Below, in pieces: positions 42,211 to 49,841 of a stretch of DNA of 64,000 nt. The number at the start of each line of letters is the position of its first letter. The stretch's first letter is position 1. Origin of the DNA: Micromonospora sp. WMMD1120 (GTDB taxonomy: Bacteria > Actinomycetota > Actinomycetes > Mycobacteriales > Micromonosporaceae); the NCBI RefSeq assembly GCF_029626235.1, contig NZ_JARUBO010000005.1, positions 1,768,501 to 1,832,500 of the forward strand, given 5' to 3'. The notes beneath the pieces are model-generated. The model was given only the letters and a program-made list of their open reading frames with translations. It was not told the origin of the DNA and searched no databases. Made by a program: the position numbers and the translations under genes.

Positions 42211-42316
42211 GGATATTGAGCGTACGGGCGGCGGCGGGCGACGCGCGGACGGCACGGCGATGTCCGCATCCTGAGCCACCGGGTCGGGTGACTCCGCTCC
42301 ACCGGTCGGCGGCAGA

Positions 42317-42775
42317 TCAGACCGGAAGGGCGAGCGCGTCGTGCTGCGCCGCCCGGGAGAGCCCGTCAAACTGCACGCCGAGGGCGTCCAGGAGTTGGCT
42401 CCAGTCGAAGTAGGAGCGCCAGGCGGTGATCAGTCCCTTGCGGGCGCGGACCACGTCGGCGACCTCCCAGCTCACCACCCGACCGGTGGGTGCGACAGTG
42501 CCGTACGGCGAGTGCAGTGTGCCGGTGTGGGTGCCGGTCAGCCGCAGCTCGACGGCGGCGCCACCGCCGGTCCGGACGGCGCCCAGGGGATCGACCCGGA
42601 GGTCCGGAAAGGCGCCCGTCCAGGTCCGCAGGAGCGCGGGCAGTTCGATCGGGCGCACCGTCACGCCCGGCATGGCGTAGAACGCCTCCCGGGCGTAGAG
42701 ATCCGGGAGCCGGGCCACGTCCCGACGCAGGAGCATGGCGTACTGCTGTTGGACCAGTCGCTCCGCGTCGCGCAT
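42317..42775 (-). CDS. SnoaL/ester-cyclase-like (NTF2-fold) protein
   Basis: About 152 residues from ATG 42775, which has GGAGGT four bases upstream; ATG 42802 would add MPWPVGEVP. The cone-shaped NTF2 fold is indicated by ERLVQQQYAMLLRRDVARLPDLYA, LLRTWTGAFPDLRVD and the C-terminal ITAWRSYFDWSQLLDALG. The family includes polyketide cyclases and predicted ester cyclases; the Asp/His pairs of true cyclases are not clear. No natural-product genes are adjacent. Confidence 0.8.
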   Translation of the reverse strand: MRDAERLVQQQYAMLLRRDVARLPDLYAREAFYAMPGVTVRPIELPALLRTWTGAFPDLRVDPLGAVRTGGGAAVELRLTGTHTGTLHSPYGTVAPTGRVVSWEVADVVRARKGLITAWRSYFDWSQLLDALGVQFDGLSRAAQHDALALPV

Positions 42776-42883
42776 CGGGACCTCCCCCACGGGCCACGGC
42801 ACCTCCGCGCCCGCGAGGGATTCCTACCCGTCGACCCGCCCGACACACCTGCGCCGGGCGGGATGTCCGATTGGTCGCTTCGG

Positions 42884-43279
42884 TCAGGTCGCGGCGGTGG
42901 CCGCCCGGCTCTCCGCCCAGACCCGCATGATGTCCCGTACGGAGATCACGCCGGCCACCTCCCGACCGTCCAGCACCACCAGGTGCCGGAACCCGCCCCG
43001 GGCCATCGCGGCGGCGGCCTCGGCGACCGTCCACTCCGGCCCCGCGTAGACCACGTCCCAGGTCAGGTGCGCGCCGGTGCGTTCCACGTCGCAGTCCAGG
43101 CCGGCGCCGACGGCCTTCAACACGTCGCGTTCGGTCATGATCCCGACGCCCTCGGAATCCGGGTCGATCACGACCGCCGACCCGACACCACGGGCCGACA
43201 TCATCTGGGCCGCCTGGCGGAGCGTGTGCTCCGGGCCGACGACCAGGACCTGGCTGGACATGGCTTCCCGTACCTGCAT
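42884..43279 (-). CDS. CBS-domain pair protein
   Basis: This 131-residue protein is composed of two CBS motifs (residues about 1-62 and 70-128), a Bateman module: MTERDVLKAVGAGL ends the first and VISVRDIMRVWAE the second. Such modules bind adenine nucleotides or divalent ions and regulate partners. Actinomycetes carry many stand-alone copies, some linked to dormancy. ATG 43279 is used; a GTG directly before it is possible. Confidence 0.93.
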   Translation of the reverse strand: MQVREAMSSQVLVVGPEHTLRQAAQMMSARGVGSAVVIDPDSEGVGIMTERDVLKAVGAGLDCDVERTGAHLTWDVVYAGPEWTVAEAAAAMARGGFRHLVVLDGREVAGVISVRDIMRVWAESRAATAAT

Positions 43280-43392
43280 CACACATCACCCCTTTGGGAC
43301 GGTGGCCTCCGGTACGGACATCGTGGTCGGCGGATGTTTCCGGGACAAGCACGGCATCGTCGCGGTGTCGAACCCCTCGCTACTGTCGAACC

Positions 43393-43842
43393 GTGTCCAC
43401 CGAGCCCCTGCGCTGTGCCGGCGCGTTGATCGTCGACAACGACTGCCGCATCTTCTTCCAGCGCCGCTCACCACACCGACGCCTCTTCCCCAACTGCTGG
43501 GACATCGTCGGTGGGCACGTGGAGCCGGGTGAGGGCATCACCGACGCGCTGCGCCGGGAGATCACCGAGGAGACCGGGTGGGTGCTCGCGCACGTCCTCG
43601 ACCAGGTCGGCGAGTACCGCTACGTGGGCGACGACGGCCTGGCCCGGATCGAGCACGACTTCCTCGTCCGGGTCGACGGTGACCTGGGCCATCCCCGGCT
43701 GGAGGCGGGCAAGCACACCGAGTACCGCTGGCTGGCCGAGCACGAGGTGGCCATGCTGGACGAGCATCGCCACGTCAACGACGGGCTGATCCGGCGGATC
43801 GCGGAGGAGGGTTTCGCCGCCCTCCGGTCGATCGGCCGGTGA
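43393..43842 (+). CDS. NUDIX hydrolase
   Basis: This 149-residue hydrolase has the full Nudix box GGHVEPGEGITDALRREI-TEETGW. It cleaves a nucleoside diphosphate linked to another group, and the exact substrate is not known. GTG 43393 gives the conserved CAGALIVDNDCRIFFQRRSP strand. The stop overlaps the next gene's start by four bases, implying translational coupling. Confidence 0.93.
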   Translation: MSTEPLRCAGALIVDNDCRIFFQRRSPHRRLFPNCWDIVGGHVEPGEGITDALRREITEETGWVLAHVLDQVGEYRYVGDDGLARIEHDFLVRVDGDLGHPRLEAGKHTEYRWLAEHEVAMLDEHRHVNDGLIRRIAEEGFAALRSIGR

Positions 43843-44606
43843 ACACCGTCGCGCTGGCGCCGCACCGGATCGCCGGACTGCTCGCTCCGGCCGTGGACCG
43901 GACCTTCCGCGCCGGCATGCTCGCCGGGTACGACGGTGGCGGGGCCGAGCTGTCCCAGCGCTATGGCGGCTCGGCGGCGACCGGCTTCCTCGTCGACCTG
44001 CGGACCCGACTGGCCGCGCCCGGTGGCACCGTCGACGGGCCGGGGTTCGCGGCGATCACCCGTTACCGGGACCCGATCGCCTGCCGGCGGACCGTGGACA
44101 AACACGTGGCGCACGGGATGGTCCACCGCAACCCAAAGGGTGACCTGTCGGCCACCGAGCGTGGTGCCGCCTTCCTCACCGAGCTGTACCAGGTGCACGC
44201 CGAGGTCACCGAGGAGCTGTGGACCGGGCACGAGGAGCGGGTGGAACGACTCGTCGCCGTGTTCGGCCGGCTGCTGTCGTACGCCCTGGTGCTGGCCGAG
44301 GAGGAGGGGACCGGCGGTGGTTCCGCCTTCGCCGCGCTGGCACCCCCGTACGAGCCGGACGGCACCCCGCCGGGTGTGCTGCTGCTCAACCGGCTCGGCG
44401 CGCTGCGTCACCACCGGGCCGACGCGCACGCCGCCGCCTGGACCGCCGCCGGGCACACCGCGTCGAGCATCGCCGCCCTACCGGCCGGCCCGGAGCGGCT
44501 GGCCATCGAGTTGGAGACCGACCGGCGGGCCGCCGGCCCGTACGCCGTGCTCGGCGCCGAGGAGCGCCTGACAGTGCTCGCCGACCTGGCGGCGTTGCCC
44601 GGCTGA
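43839..44606 (+). CDS. Winged-helix-containing protein of the SCO6745/SalK-like type
   Basis: This 255-residue protein starts at GTG 43839, overlapping the NUDIX stop. A central region (VDGPGFAAITRYRDPIACRRTVDKHVAHGMVHRNPKGDLSA pattern) reads as a MarR-like winged helix. The C-terminal part has a conserved RADAHAAAWTAAGHTASSI segment also seen in a family of actinobacterial proteins of unknown function. It may be a one-component regulator or a scaffold for the NUDIX enzyme. The last codons are duplicated downstream. Confidence 0.7.
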   Translation: MNTVALAPHRIAGLLAPAVDRTFRAGMLAGYDGGGAELSQRYGGSAATGFLVDLRTRLAAPGGTVDGPGFAAITRYRDPIACRRTVDKHVAHGMVHRNPKGDLSATERGAAFLTELYQVHAEVTEELWTGHEERVERLVAVFGRLLSYALVLAEEEGTGGGSAFAALAPPYEPDGTPPGVLLLNRLGALRHHRADAHAAAWTAAGHTASSIAALPAGPERLAIELETDRRAAGPYAVLGAEERLTVLADLAALPG

Positions 44607-44646
44607 CCCGGCACGCCGACCTGGCGGCGTTGCCCGGCTGACCCGG
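44580..44646 (+). repeat. 32-bp direct repeat covering the 3' end and stop of a gene
   Basis: The 32 bases at 44580-44611, which encode the terminal ADLAALPG, stop and six following bases, are exactly repeated at 44615-44646, three bases later. The second copy lies after the gene and is untranslated. Confidence 0.92.
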
Positions 44647-44720
44647 TTGGCCGGAGCGGCGCGGCCGGCCGGCGCTATCCTCCAGCGGTGACGGGGAGCC
44701 GGACGAGGGAGGATGTCGCG

Positions 44721-45452
44721 ATGATCGGAATGGTGCTCGCGGCCGGAGCGGGACGACGGCTGCGCCCGTACACCGACACCCTGCCCAAGGCGTTGGTGCC
44801 GGTGGACGGCGAGACGACGATCCTGGACATCGCGCTCGGCAACCTCGCCGAGGTCGGGCTCACCGACATCGTGATCGTGGTCGGCTACGCGGCGGACGCG
44901 GTCGTCTCCCGTCAGGCGGACCTGGAGAAGAAGTACGGCGTCTCGCTCACCCTGGTGCACAACGACAGGGCCGAGGAGTGGAACAACGCGTACTCCCTCT
45001 GGCTGGCCCGGGAGCACTTCGCCCGGGGGGTGCTGCTGGTCAACGGCGACACCGTGCACCCGGTGAGCGTGGAGAAGACCCTGCTGGCCGAGCGGGGGCC
45101 GGGCATCCTGCTCGCCGTGGACACCCTCAAGCCGCTGGCCGAGGAGGAGATGAAGACCACCTTCGACGCCGCCGGCCAGCTCACCCGGATCACCAAGATC
45201 ATGGACCCGGGCGAGGCGTACGGGGAGTACATCGGCGCGACGCTGATCGAGCCGCAGGTCGCCGACGCCCTCGCCGACGCGCTGGAGGCGACCTGGCGAC
45301 GGGACCCGAACCTCTACTACGAGGACGGCTACCAGGAGTTCGCCGACCGGGGCGGGGAGGTGCGGGCCGCGCCGATCGGCGACGTCCCGTGGGTCGAGGT
45401 CGACAACCACGCCGACCTGGCCCGCGCGCGGGAGATCGCGTGCCGCTACTAG
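44721..45452 (+). CDS. NTP-transferase (MobA/LicC-like cytidylyltransferase family)
   Basis: This 243-residue protein probably activates a phosphorylated alcohol as its NDP (likely CDP) form. ATG 44721 follows GGAGG. The nucleotide loop is MVLAAGAGRRLRPYTDTLPKALVPV; LLVNGDTVHPV carries the metal-binding Asp, and the lid ends WVEVDNHADLARARE, as in phosphocholine cytidylyltransferase-like proteins. It is the first gene of a three-gene operon with an overlapping dehydrogenase gene and a CDP-alcohol transferase, which fits an activated-headgroup pathway. Confidence 0.88.
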   Translation: MIGMVLAAGAGRRLRPYTDTLPKALVPVDGETTILDIALGNLAEVGLTDIVIVVGYAADAVVSRQADLEKKYGVSLTLVHNDRAEEWNNAYSLWLAREHFARGVLLVNGDTVHPVSVEKTLLAERGPGILLAVDTLKPLAEEEMKTTFDAAGQLTRITKIMDPGEAYGEYIGATLIEPQVADALADALEATWRRDPNLYYEDGYQEFADRGGEVRAAPIGDVPWVEVDNHADLARAREIACRY

Positions 45453-46507
45453 CACGCAGCGTCCTCACCCCGCTGCACATCGACGTACGGCGGGGCGCGG
45501 TCGCCGATCTGGGCGCGATCCTGGCCGACGGCCGGATCTCCTCCGGCGGCGACGTCGCGGTGGTGGTCGGCCCGGGTCAGGGTGCCCAGATCGCGGAGTT
45601 GATCCGGCCGTCGCTGCGGTCGGCGGACGTGTTCACCGTCTCCGGGGGCACCCTGGACGCCGCCGACGACCTGGGCGGCAAACTGCGCGCCCGCTCGTAC
45701 GACGCGGTGGTGGGCATCGGCGGCGGCAAGACCATAGACGTCGCGAAGTACGCCGCGACCCGGCGCGGGCTGCCGATGGTGTCGGTGGCGACCAGCCTCG
45801 CCAACGACGGGATCGCCTCCCCGGTGGCCAGCCTGATCACCGACGGGATCAAGGGCTCCTACGGGGTGCACATCCCGATCGGGGTGATCGTCGATCTGGA
45901 CTTCGTGGACAGCGGCCCGGACCGGCACAACCGGGCCGGCATCGGCGACGTGGTCAGCAACATCAGCGCGCTGGCCGACTGGGAGCTGTCCCGCCAGGTA
46001 CGCGGCGAGCCGGTCGACGGGCTGGCCGCCTCGCTGGCCCGTGCGGGCGCCGAGGCGGTGCTGAACCACCCGGGCGACATGGGCGACGACGCGTTCGTCA
46101 CCGTGCTGGCCGAGGCGTTGATCTCCAGCGGCCTCGCGATGGCGGTCTGCGGCACCAGCCGCCCGTCCAGCGGCGGCTGCCACGAGATCATGCACGCCGT
46201 CGACTCGCTCTTCCCCGGCACCGCCTCGCACGGCGAGCTGGCCGGGCTGGGCGCGCTGTTCTGTACCTGGCTGCGCGGTGACCTGCGCCGCTTCGGGGAG
46301 ATGTCGGCCTGTCTGGCCCGGCACGGCCTGCCCCGGCTGCCCGCCGAGGTGACGCTCACCGACGACCAGTTCGTGGAGGCGGTGCAGTTCGCACCGCGTA
46401 CCCGCCCGGACCGCTACACGATCCTCGAACACCTGGCACTGTCGCCTACCGAGACGCGGGAACGGCTGGCAGACTACGCCGGTGCAATCCGCGACCAGCT
46501 TGGCTGA
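45440..46507 (+). CDS. Iron-containing-alcohol-dehydrogenase family, sn-glycerol-1-phosphate dehydrogenase-like
   Basis: This 355-residue enzyme starts at GTG 45440 (GGGAG five bases upstream), overlapping the preceding gene by 13 bases. NAD-binding GIGGGKTIDVAKYAA (92-106), SVATSLANDGIASPVAS (115-131), IPIGVIVDLDF, metal ligands at GIGDVVSN (D170) and SSGGCHEIMHAVD plus ASHGELAG closely follow EgsA/AraM, which reduces dihydroxyacetone phosphate to sn-glycerol-1-phosphate. A related sugar-phosphate substrate cannot be excluded. The product would feed the neighbouring transferases. Confidence 0.88.
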   Translation: MPLLARSVLTPLHIDVRRGAVADLGAILADGRISSGGDVAVVVGPGQGAQIAELIRPSLRSADVFTVSGGTLDAADDLGGKLRARSYDAVVGIGGGKTIDVAKYAATRRGLPMVSVATSLANDGIASPVASLITDGIKGSYGVHIPIGVIVDLDFVDSGPDRHNRAGIGDVVSNISALADWELSRQVRGEPVDGLAASLARAGAEAVLNHPGDMGDDAFVTVLAEALISSGLAMAVCGTSRPSSGGCHEIMHAVDSLFPGTASHGELAGLGALFCTWLRGDLRRFGEMSACLARHGLPRLPAEVTLTDDQFVEAVQFAPRTRPDRYTILEHLALSPTETRERLADYAGAIRDQLG

Positions 46508-47204
46508 CCCCCGTCCCACCGTCGCCGACTTTCACCGGGTGAACCGGGGCGGCGGCCTGTTCAGCGAGTCGATCAGCCAGTGGCTGGGGGCCGTCTTCGC
46601 GCTGGTCGCCCAGCGGCTGGGGCTGCGCCCGACCGCGCTGACCATGACCAACCTGGTGCTCGGCCTGGCCACCTCGGTCTCCGTGGTGGCGCTCGCCGGC
46701 CCGGTCGCCGCCGGGGACGTACCGGCCTGGGTGGTCGGCCTGCTCGCCCTGGTCGGCTGGCAGGTGGCGTACTCCCTGGACTGCGCGGACGGACAGCTCG
46801 CCCGGGTCACCGGTCAGGGCAGCGCGGCCGGCGCCCGGGTCGACGTGCTCTGCGACGTGGCCGCGCAGATCGCCCTGGTGGCCGCGCTGGCCGCCACCGC
46901 CGTGGCGCAGGAGCCGTCCACCCCACCCTGGCTGGTGGCCACCTTCGCGGGGACCTGGATGGTCAACCTGGTCACCTCGGTGATGCAGTCCGGACCCAAC
47001 GCGGCCAGCATGGTCACCTCGACCTCGCTGCCGGTACGCCTGGTCAAGCTGGTCCGGGACTACGGCGCGGTGATCTTCGTGGCCGCGGTGGTGCTGGCCG
47101 TCGCCCCCGCGCTGGTCCTCTGGGTGCTGGTCGCCTTCACGATCGTCAACGGCGGCTTCCTGCTGGCGAGCATCGCCTTCTCCGCCCGATCCTCCCTGCG
47201 CTGA
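46482..47204 (+). CDS. CDP-alcohol phosphatidyltransferase
   Basis: This 240-residue membrane enzyme overlaps the dehydrogenase gene by 26 bases. The complete catalytic motif D-x2-D-G-x2-A-R-x8-G-x3-D-x3-D is present at DCADGQLARVTG through GARVDVLCD. About six membrane helices surround it. The family transfers a phospho-alcohol from a CDP-linked donor onto another alcohol. With a cytidylyltransferase-like and a glycerol-1-phosphate-dehydrogenase-like enzyme in the same operon, the product may be an unusual phospholipid or phosphodiester-linked polymer unit. Confidence 0.93.
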   Translation: MQSATSLADPRPTVADFHRVNRGGGLFSESISQWLGAVFALVAQRLGLRPTALTMTNLVLGLATSVSVVALAGPVAAGDVPAWVVGLLALVGWQVAYSLDCADGQLARVTGQGSAAGARVDVLCDVAAQIALVAALAATAVAQEPSTPPWLVATFAGTWMVNLVTSVMQSGPNAASMVTSTSLPVRLVKLVRDYGAVIFVAAVVLAVAPALVLWVLVAFTIVNGGFLLASIAFSARSSLR

Positions 47205-47220
47205 CCCGCCCCCTCTGATT

Positions 47221-47296
47221 GCGTCGATCTTGCACTTCCGGCTGCCGTTATGGGCGCTAAGCCCTTTATGTCGGGGCAGAAAGTGCAAGATCGCGG
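47221..47296. repeat. Palindromic intergenic repeat, copy 2
   Basis: CGATCTTGCACTT (47225-47237) pairs with 47281-47293. The centre contains GGCTGCCGTTATG and CCCTTTATGTCGG, both close to copy 1. It lies between the convergent CDP-alcohol transferase and GT4 genes. Confidence 0.9.
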
Positions 47297-47322
47297 AGGG
47301 CCAGGGAGGGCGGGCGCGGGGG

Positions 47323-48648
47323 CTAGCGGGGGCGGGACAGGTTTGCGTAGATGTCGATGAGGCGCTTGGTGACCACGTCGGGGTGGAACGTGCGCTCGTA
47401 GCGGGCGCGGGCGGGCAGGGCCAGGCCGGGCGCTTCGGCTCGGGCGACCGGCAGGGCGGCGGCCAGCGCGGCCGGCTCCGGGGCGACGACCCAGCCGGCC
47501 TCGCCCCTACCGATCCCGGCCGGAGTCGCCGACCCGTCACGCCCGGCGAACCCGGAGCCGACCGGCGCAGCCGGGGCGATCGGCGAGGCGACCTCGGAGG
47601 CAGCCGGCGCGGCGACCGCGGAGGCGGTCTCGGCCGGACCGGTGCCCGCCGGCTCGTGCGGGGCGTCGGCCCCGACCAGGTACGGAATCCCACCCAACGC
47701 CGTGCCGAGCACCGGCCGACCGCTCGCCAACGCCTCGATGATCACGGTGGGCAGCACGTCGTGCCACATCGCCGCGGCGATCACCACAGCGCTCGCCTCG
47801 ACCGCCGCCCGGACGCCGGCCCGGTCGAGCTGCCCGAGGTAGACCACGTCGGGTCGCTCGGCGGCGGCAGCCTCCACCAGCGGACGCAGCTCTCCGTCAC
47901 CCGCCACCCGCAGCGTGCCCAGCGCGCCGACGGGGTGCCGACGCCAGGCGTCCAGCAGCAGGTCGACGCCCTTTTCCGGGGAGAGGCGGGCCATGTAGAG
48001 GAACCCGTCGCCGAGCGGCACCGGCCGACCCGGATCGGGTACGGAGTTCGGCTTCACCACGATCCGGCCGTCCGGAATGCCGTAGTCCCGGAGGTGGTCG
48101 GCGATGGCCGAGGTGAGCGCGATGTACCGGTCCACCGAACGCCAGGTGCCCCGGTGCACGGCCAGGGTGGTCGCCATCAGCGCGCTCTGCGCCGCCGAGT
48201 CCCGGTAGCAGCGGTGCCTGATGGCGGGCACCCCCAGCGCCCGCCCCTTGCAGTCCTGGCAGATCACCCCGTCCCGGAAGTAGATCCCCGACGAGCAGAC
48301 CTGCCGGTAGTTGTGCACCGTCTGCACCACCGGCACGCCGTGCCGGTGCGCGGTCCGCACCACCCAGGGCGAGATCAGGGGGTACGGGTTGTGCAGGTGC
48401 AGCACGTCCGGTCGGTGCTCGGTGAGCAGCCGGCCCAGGTCCTGCTGGGCGCGCGGCGCCCAGATCGGCGAGATCGGCAGCAGCGCCTTGGCGGCCTTCG
48501 ACATCGACGGGATCTCGTCCGAGCTGCGGATGAACGGCAGCACCTCGACGCCGGCGGCGGTGAGCTGGGCGATCTCCGAGTCGACGATCGTGTTCTCACC
48601 CGAGGGCTGGGCTTCCCGGTACCGGTTGTGCGCCACCACGATTCTCAC
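47323..48648 (-). CDS. GT4-family glycosyltransferase with low-complexity insertion
   Basis: This 441-residue GT-B enzyme starts at GTG 48648. N-domain features: NRYREAQPSGENTIVDSEI, DVLHLHNPYPLISP, and a family-typical Cys-rich stretch (C118, C130, C133, C147). C-domain features: MARLSPEKGVDLLLDAW and PTVIIEALASGRPVLGT with the donor-binding Glu. Residues 329-382 are an Ala/Pro/Gly-rich insertion between IPYLVG and EAGWVV, where other members have almost nothing. It probably adds a sugar in cell-surface polysaccharide assembly. Confidence 0.9.
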   Translation of the reverse strand: MRIVVAHNRYREAQPSGENTIVDSEIAQLTAAGVEVLPFIRSSDEIPSMSKAAKALLPISPIWAPRAQQDLGRLLTEHRPDVLHLHNPYPLISPWVVRTAHRHGVPVVQTVHNYRQVCSSGIYFRDGVICQDCKGRALGVPAIRHRCYRDSAAQSALMATTLAVHRGTWRSVDRYIALTSAIADHLRDYGIPDGRIVVKPNSVPDPGRPVPLGDGFLYMARLSPEKGVDLLLDAWRRHPVGALGTLRVAGDGELRPLVEAAAAERPDVVYLGQLDRAGVRAAVEASAVVIAAAMWHDVLPTVIIEALASGRPVLGTALGGIPYLVGADAPHEPAGTGPAETASAVAAPAASEVASPIAPAAPVGSGFAGRDGSATPAGIGRGEAGWVVAPEPAALAAALPVARAEAPGLALPARARYERTFHPDVVTKRLIDIYANLSRPR

Positions 48649-48728
48649 TGAGCTTGCCTTTCGTTCGCGATTGCGGGACTCGCAAGCTCATTCCTCACGC
48701 TCACGGGAAAGAAGGCTACCGTTGGGTC

Positions 48729-49589
48729 GTGCCCGAACTACCGGAGGTTGAAGCGCTCGCGGGTTACCTGCGGCAGCGCGCGGTGGGGCGGCGTGTCGAC
48801 CGGCTGGAGATCGCCGCGATCAGCGCCCTGAAGACGTACGACCCGGCACCCACCGCCGTCGCCGGCAAGGCGGTCATCGACGCCCGCCGACACGGCAAGT
48901 TCCTCGACGTCGTCATCGAGGGTGACCTGCATCTCGTGGTGCACCTGGCTCGGGCGGGCTGGCTGCACTACCGGGAGGCGTTCCCGTCCGCCACGCCGCT
49001 GCGGCCGGGCAAGGGCCCGATCGCGGTACGGGTCCGACTCGACGACGGCTCCGGGTTCGACCTGACCGAGGCGGGCACCCAGAAGAAGCTGGCGGCCTAC
49101 CTGGTCACCGATCCGGCGGCGGTCCCCGGGGTGGCCAAGCTCGGTCCGGACGCGCTCGCCGCGGACCTGCCCACCTTCACCGAGCGGCTGCGCAGCCGCC
49201 GGGGGCAGGTCAAGGGGGTGTTGACCGACCAGGCGGTGCTGTCCGGGGTGGGCAACGCGTACTCCGACGAGATCCTGCACGCCGCGAAGCTGTCCCCGTT
49301 CGCGATCACCGACCGACTCACCGACGCCCAGCTCGCCACGCTGCACGCCGCCACCCGGCAGGTGCTCGGCGACGCGGTGGAGCGGTCGCTCGGCCAGCGG
49401 GCCGCCGAGCTGAAGGGCGAGAAGCGCTCCGGGCTGAAGGTGCACGCCCGGACCGGGCTACCCTGCCCGGTCTGCGGGGACACCGTACGGGAGGTGTCGT
49501 TCGCCGACTCCAGCCTCCAGTACTGCCCGACCTGCCAGACCGGCGGCAAGCCGCTCGCTGACCGTCGGTTGTCCCGCCTCGTACGGTGA
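48729..49589 (+). CDS. Fpg/Nei-family DNA glycosylase/AP lyase
   Basis: This 286-residue base-excision repair enzyme removes oxidised bases. GTG 48729 is fixed by the catalytic N-terminus, since after Met removal the protein begins PELPEVE with the nucleophilic Pro and Glu. The helix-two-turn-helix (GVLTDQAVLSGVGNAYSDEILHAAKLSP) and a C-terminal zinc finger (CPVC...CPTC) are both intact. RRHGKFLDVVIE fits the DNA-binding lysine region. Whether it is closer to Nei or Fpg cannot be settled here. Confidence 0.94.
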   Translation: MPELPEVEALAGYLRQRAVGRRVDRLEIAAISALKTYDPAPTAVAGKAVIDARRHGKFLDVVIEGDLHLVVHLARAGWLHYREAFPSATPLRPGKGPIAVRVRLDDGSGFDLTEAGTQKKLAAYLVTDPAAVPGVAKLGPDALAADLPTFTERLRSRRGQVKGVLTDQAVLSGVGNAYSDEILHAAKLSPFAITDRLTDAQLATLHAATRQVLGDAVERSLGQRAAELKGEKRSGLKVHARTGLPCPVCGDTVREVSFADSSLQYCPTCQTGGKPLADRRLSRLVR

Positions 49590-49841
49590 GTAATCCCACT
49601 CGGCGACTACGGAGCGGAATCACCCCTCCTGAGCCGATGCTCCGGTCCGCCAGTCTCGCCAGGCGCGCATCCATCGGTATAGTGACCCGGTCCCCGGCTT
49701 CTGAAATGGTGCGGAGCCGGCCAGATCCCGCCGGCACCATCGGTCGCCAATCTCCCTCGGGGCGGCGACCGGTCGGGGCTCGCGTGGGAGACTGGGACGG
49801 TGGGCGACCCGGGCCCTCACGCCGAGTGAGCGGCCCGTGTC

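Noticed and set aside
42317..42775. Part of a polyketide biosynthetic cluster because of SnoaL likeness
   Set aside because: No polyketide synthase, tailoring or transport genes surround it, and the NTF2 fold is widely used.
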